Source of the DNA: Microvirga sp.
Lineage (GTDB): Bacteria; Pseudomonadota; Alphaproteobacteria; Rhizobiales; Beijerinckiaceae
Reading direction: 5' to 3'
Assembly: GCA_031181145.1 (NCBI GenBank)
Contig: JAPSLB010000016.1
Coordinates: 19,788 to 83,787 of the forward strand
Length of the DNA: 64,000 nt
The position numbers and the translations under genes were made by a program. The notes under the pieces were generated by a model. It was given only the letters and a program-made list of their open reading frames with translations. It was not told the origin of the DNA and did no database searches. This document shows, piece after piece, positions 61,428-64,000 of this stretch (positions are counted from its first letter, which is position 1; the number at the start of each line of letters is the position of its first letter).

Positions 61428-62099
61428 TCAGCGGCGGACGGCCGGGGCAGTATCCGCAAAGAGATAGCGCTCGAACCAGCCCGGGAACGCCCGCACCAGC
61501 TCCTTTGGCCCCTCAAGGCCCAAGCCCATGCGCCGGGCTTCGGCGAAGCCCACGTCCCCGCGCCACCATGCAACCAGGGCAGGCAGGCGCGCCCGCACGC
61601 GGATCGGCTCCGGAAACCCGGGATTCTGCGCGCACAGGGACACCTCTCCGGCCTTCATCAGCAGAAAGCGAGGCTTATGCTGCCCGTTGATCTCGAAGCG
61701 GACAACGAGTGGCTCCTTGGGCAGGGCCTCGGGGCGAACGCGCCTTTGCATATCGACCAGCAGAGGCTCCCAATCCAGATCCTCGGCTTGCGCCTGCCTC
61801 GGCAGCCATCGCTGGCCCCAGATTCCCAAGGCGCTTACCAATCCTGCGAGTTCCCGGCCAGCCTCGGTGAGCCCGTATTCGGGCCCGTGCTCCCCCTCCA
61901 TGCGCTCGAGGGTTCCGATACGGACCAGCGCCTGCAGGCGCTCGGAGAGCATGGTGCGGGAGATGCGTGGAATGCCACGGCGTATGTCGTTGAAGCGCCG
62001 GCTGCCGCAGAGAAGCTCGCGCACGATGAGCAGAGTCCAGCGCCCGCCGATGGCGTCAAGGGCACGTGCAACGGAACAGTACTGACCATGGCCGGACAT
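61428..62099 (-). CDS. HxlR-family regulator with C-terminal SCP2-like extension
   Basis: 223 residues, about twice the length of the HxlR gene at 3.5 kb. The winged helix covers about 8-100, with Cys8, [22 protein letters not shown] near 18-39 and [17 protein letters not shown] near 46-62. A second domain (about 105-215) with [19 protein letters not shown] and [17 protein letters not shown] resembles the sterol-carrier-type domain seen in long HxlR proteins. It is divergent from a cysteine-synthase-like gene 107 bp away, the likely target. The extra domain may bind a ligand; this is inference. Confidence 0.85.
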   Translation of the reverse strand: MSGHGQYCSVARALDAIGGRWTLLIVRELLCGSRRFNDIRRGIPRISRTMLSERLQALVRIGTLERMEGEHGPEYGLTEAGRELAGLVSALGIWGQRWLPRQAQAEDLDWEPLLVDMQRRVRPEALPKEPLVVRFEINGQHKPRFLLMKAGEVSLCAQNPGFPEPIRVRARLPALVAWWRGDVGFAEARRMGLGLEGPKELVRAFPGWFERYLFADTAPAVRR

Positions 62100-62206
62100 G
62101 CTCGAGCGCTAGCACGTCCCTGGGCGGGCGGGAAGTCCGGATTTTGGACCGGACAGGAGGGCCGCGCAGGCTTAGTCAAAGCGATGAAGCCTGCAAGGGA
62201 AGCGCC

Positions 62207-63166
62207 ATGACCAGGAACGAGACGCGACAGAGCATCCTTGCCCGCATCGGCAGCACGTCACTGCTGACGCTGAGCAGAATCGTGCCCCCGCACGGAGCCC
62301 GCATCCTGCTGAAGCAGGAGAACGAGAATCCCACGGGCAGCATGAAGGACCGCATGGCGCTTGCCATGGTCGAAGCGGCGGAGGCGGACGGGCGTCTCGC
62401 ACCGGGGGGTTCCGTGGTCGAGTACACCGGCGGCAGCACGGGCGTATCCCTGTCTCTTGTCTGCGCGGTGAAGAACCATCCCCTGCACATCGTCACATCG
62501 GATGCCTTCGCCCGGGAAAAGCTCGATCACATGAGGATCCTGGGAGCGAAGCTCCAGGTCATCCCGAGCGATTCCGGCCGCATGACGGAGAAGCTCACCA
62601 GGGACATGATCGAGGCGGCCCGCATCGTGGCGGACAACACCGGAGCCTTCTGGACCGATCAGATGAGGAACCGGGACCAGCTCGCGGCCTATCATGCGAT
62701 GGCCGATGAAATCTGGACGCAGACCGGCGGCAGGATCGATGGATTCGTCCAGAGCGTGGGCACCGCAGCGTCCCTTCGCGGCATCGCCGAGGGTCTGCGG
62801 AGGCGTGACGATCGCATCCGCCTCGTGGCCGTTGAACCCGCCGAATCCGCCGTGCTGTCGGGCGGTCCCTCGGGCGCGCACAGGATCGACGGAATCGGCG
62901 CAGGCTACGTGGTTCCCCTCTGGCGGGAGGACATCGCCGACGAGATCGAACAAGTCTCGACGGAAGAAGCAACGGCCATGGCCTTTCGGCTGGCCCGAGA
63001 GGAAGGTCTCTTTGCCGGAACGTCGACAGGGGCCAACATCGTCGCAGCCTTGCGTCTGGCCGAACGCCTGGGGCCCGGTGCCACCATCGTCACCGTGATG
63101 TGCGATACGGGGATGAAGTATCTGAAGACCTTCGGCGCGAAGCTGGAAGGGAGCTCCGATCACTGA
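62207..63166 (+). CDS. PLP-dependent cysteine synthase-family enzyme
   Basis: Fold-type II enzyme of 319 residues. The Schiff-base lysine is Lys47 in NPTGSMKDRM, and the phosphate/substrate loop reads YTGGSTGVSL rather than the SGNTG typical of CysK/CysM. VGTAASLRGI near 185-194 is the glycine loop. It is probably a beta-replacement or beta-elimination enzyme on serine or cysteine derivatives, but the loop change makes a plain O-acetylserine sulfhydrylase uncertain. AAGGGAAG precedes the ATG. It is divergent from the long HxlR regulator and inserted between trmD and rplS. Confidence 0.85.
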   Translation: MTRNETRQSILARIGSTSLLTLSRIVPPHGARILLKQENENPTGSMKDRMALAMVEAAEADGRLAPGGSVVEYTGGSTGVSLSLVCAVKNHPLHIVTSDAFAREKLDHMRILGAKLQVIPSDSGRMTEKLTRDMIEAARIVADNTGAFWTDQMRNRDQLAAYHAMADEIWTQTGGRIDGFVQSVGTAASLRGIAEGLRRRDDRIRLVAVEPAESAVLSGGPSGAHRIDGIGAGYVVPLWREDIADEIEQVSTEEATAMAFRLAREEGLFAGTSTGANIVAALRLAERLGPGATIVTVMCDTGMKYLKTFGAKLEGSSDH

Positions 63167-63177
63167 GGAAGTGCCCC

Positions 63178-63861
63178 CTATCGCTCCAGCAGATCCGGCC
63201 TTCTCTCCCGGGTGATGCGCTCGGATTCCTCGCGCCGCCAGCGCTCGATGGCGGCGTGGTTGCCGGAGAGCAGCACGTCGGGAATGGCCCGGCCCTCCCA
63301 TTCGCGCGGGCGCGTATAGTGCGGGTATTCGAGGCGGTTCGTCTCGAAGCTCTCCTCGGTGCCGGAGGCTTCCTTGCCCATGACGCCGGGGAGCAGGCGC
63401 ACGCAGGAATCGATCACGATCATCGCCGCCATCTCGCCGCCCGAGAGCACGTAGTCGCCGATGGAGACTTCCTCCAATCCGCGCGCCTCGATCACCCGCT
63501 CGTCCACGCCTTCGAAGCGGCCGCAGACGATGACCACGCCGGGACCGGCCGCGAGCTCGCGCACATATGATTGCGTGAGCGGCTTGCCGCGCGGACTCAT
63601 GAGGAGCTTCGGGCGCGGGTCGTGCGCAGGCACGGCGGCGTCGATGGCGGCGCCCAGGACATCGCAGCGGATGACCATGCCTGGTCCACCGCCTGCGGGC
63701 GTGTCGTCCACCGCGCGATGCCGGCCGAGACCGTGATCCCGGATGCTCCTCGCCGTCAGGGACCAGAGGCCGCGCGCGAGCGCGTCCCCGGACAGGGACA
63801 GGCCCAGGGGCCCCGGAAACATCTCAGGGTAGAGCGTGAGGATGGTGGCCGCGAAACTCAC
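63178..63861 (-). CDS. trmD: tRNA (guanine37-N1)-methyltransferase
   Basis: SPOUT methyltransferase that makes m1G37 in tRNAs with G36-G37, preventing frameshifts. 227 residues. The trefoil-knot segments are present: [11 protein letters not shown] near 86-96, [13 protein letters not shown] near 112-124 and [23 protein letters not shown] near 135-157. The flexible [20 protein letters not shown] loop carries the catalytic aspartate/arginine region. It starts with GTG at 63861, overlapping the rimM stop as GTGA, so it is coupled to rimM. Its stop is 11 bp from that of the convergent cysteine-synthase-like gene. Confidence 0.97.
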   Translation of the reverse strand: MSFAATILTLYPEMFPGPLGLSLSGDALARGLWSLTARSIRDHGLGRHRAVDDTPAGGGPGMVIRCDVLGAAIDAAVPAHDPRPKLLMSPRGKPLTQSYVRELAAGPGVVIVCGRFEGVDERVIEARGLEEVSIGDYVLSGGEMAAMIVIDSCVRLLPGVMGKEASGTEESFETNRLEYPHYTRPREWEGRAIPDVLLSGNHAAIERWRREESERITRERRPDLLER

Positions 63862-64000
63862 GCACGATCCTCGCCGGGCTCGGGCTTGCCGATTTCAAAG
63901 AAGTCGTCGGGAAGCGCGGCGATCACGCGGTTCCCGGCAATGTCCACCACCGGCACGAAGGCCTTCGTGAAGGGCAGGAGCGCGGTCGGTCCCTTCTGCG
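63858..64000 (-). CDS. rimM: Ribosome maturation factor RimM (C-terminal end only)
   Basis: Only the last 47 codons are in the window; the gene continues past the right edge. The fragment contains [17 protein letters not shown] followed by a strand and an acidic tail, which matches the PRC-barrel end of RimM. RimM helps assemble the head of the 30S subunit. Its TGA overlaps the trmD start by four bases (GTGA), the usual rimM-trmD coupling. The identification rests on the tail sequence plus position. Confidence 0.9.
   Translation of the reverse strand, partial: QKGPTALLPFTKAFVPVVDIAGNRVIAALPDDFFEIGKPEPGEDRA

Overview
This GC-rich window (roughly two thirds G+C by eye) has the gene content of an alphaproteobacterium of the order Hyphomicrobiales (Rhizobiales), probably Methylobacteriaceae/Microvirga-like. 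The grounds are a complete AcpXL-LpxXL cluster for very-long-chain fatty acylation of lipid A, a large NAD-glutamate dehydrogenase, an IalB-like secreted protein beside rlmN, a ybhL-type leader in front of a Bax-inhibitor-1 gene, and short palindromic repeats between genes. The genus is an inference. I see no prophage, transposase, CRISPR array, rRNA operon or replication origin.

Layout. 1-8.5 kb: the 5' part of gdhB (runs off the left edge), an HxlR regulator divergent from a quinone-oxidoreductase-like gene, a possible structured small RNA, DUF2794, an SDR enzyme, a GNAT acetyltransferase and the Bax-inhibitor-1 gene with its leader. 8.7-18.4 kb: a YbbA/YbbP-type ABC pair divergent from tesA, then an aldo/keto reductase, thpR, a histidine phosphatase, a pterin dehydratase, a GFA protein, an Ldh-family dehydrogenase, an SDR and YkvA. 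18.6-24.4 kb: ialB-like, rlmN, two small membrane genes (one apparently frameshifted), a LysE exporter and a LemA-TPM-TPM operon. 24.4-32 kb: DUF1223, then lpxXL, adh, fabG, fabF2, fabF1, fabZ and acpXL, all on the minus strand, which together would build and transfer the C26-C28 hydroxy acyl chain of lipid A. 32-39 kb: a tyrosine phosphatase, an MsbA-like exporter, a LysE exporter, an AceE-like E1, an AAA ATPase and tRNA-Gly. 39.4-45.3 kb: translation quality control and proteostasis (ProX, CnoX-like, Lon-N, Trm112), a CoA lyase, DUF429, a threonine-dehydratase-like enzyme and a beta carbonic anhydrase. 45.3-64 kb: asd, leuB, leuD, leuC, rplS, trmD and rimM, all on the minus strand and interrupted by accessory genes (sulfite oxidase, kinase/USP fusion with a metallophosphoesterase, LysE, lytic transglycosylase, LysR with a repeat protein, metallopeptidase, HxlR with a cysteine-synthase-like enzyme).

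Most of the window is housekeeping. The points most worth following are: a cysteine-less ketosynthase paired with a normal one in the lipid A cluster; a 125-residue protein with an internally duplicated EHAWL-containing segment divergent from a LysR gene; a possible small RNA at 4.97-5.09 kb ending in an intrinsic terminator; the ybhL-type leader with a well-spaced promoter; a kinase/universal-stress fusion coupled to a phosphoesterase; and several families of interspersed palindromes at gene ends.
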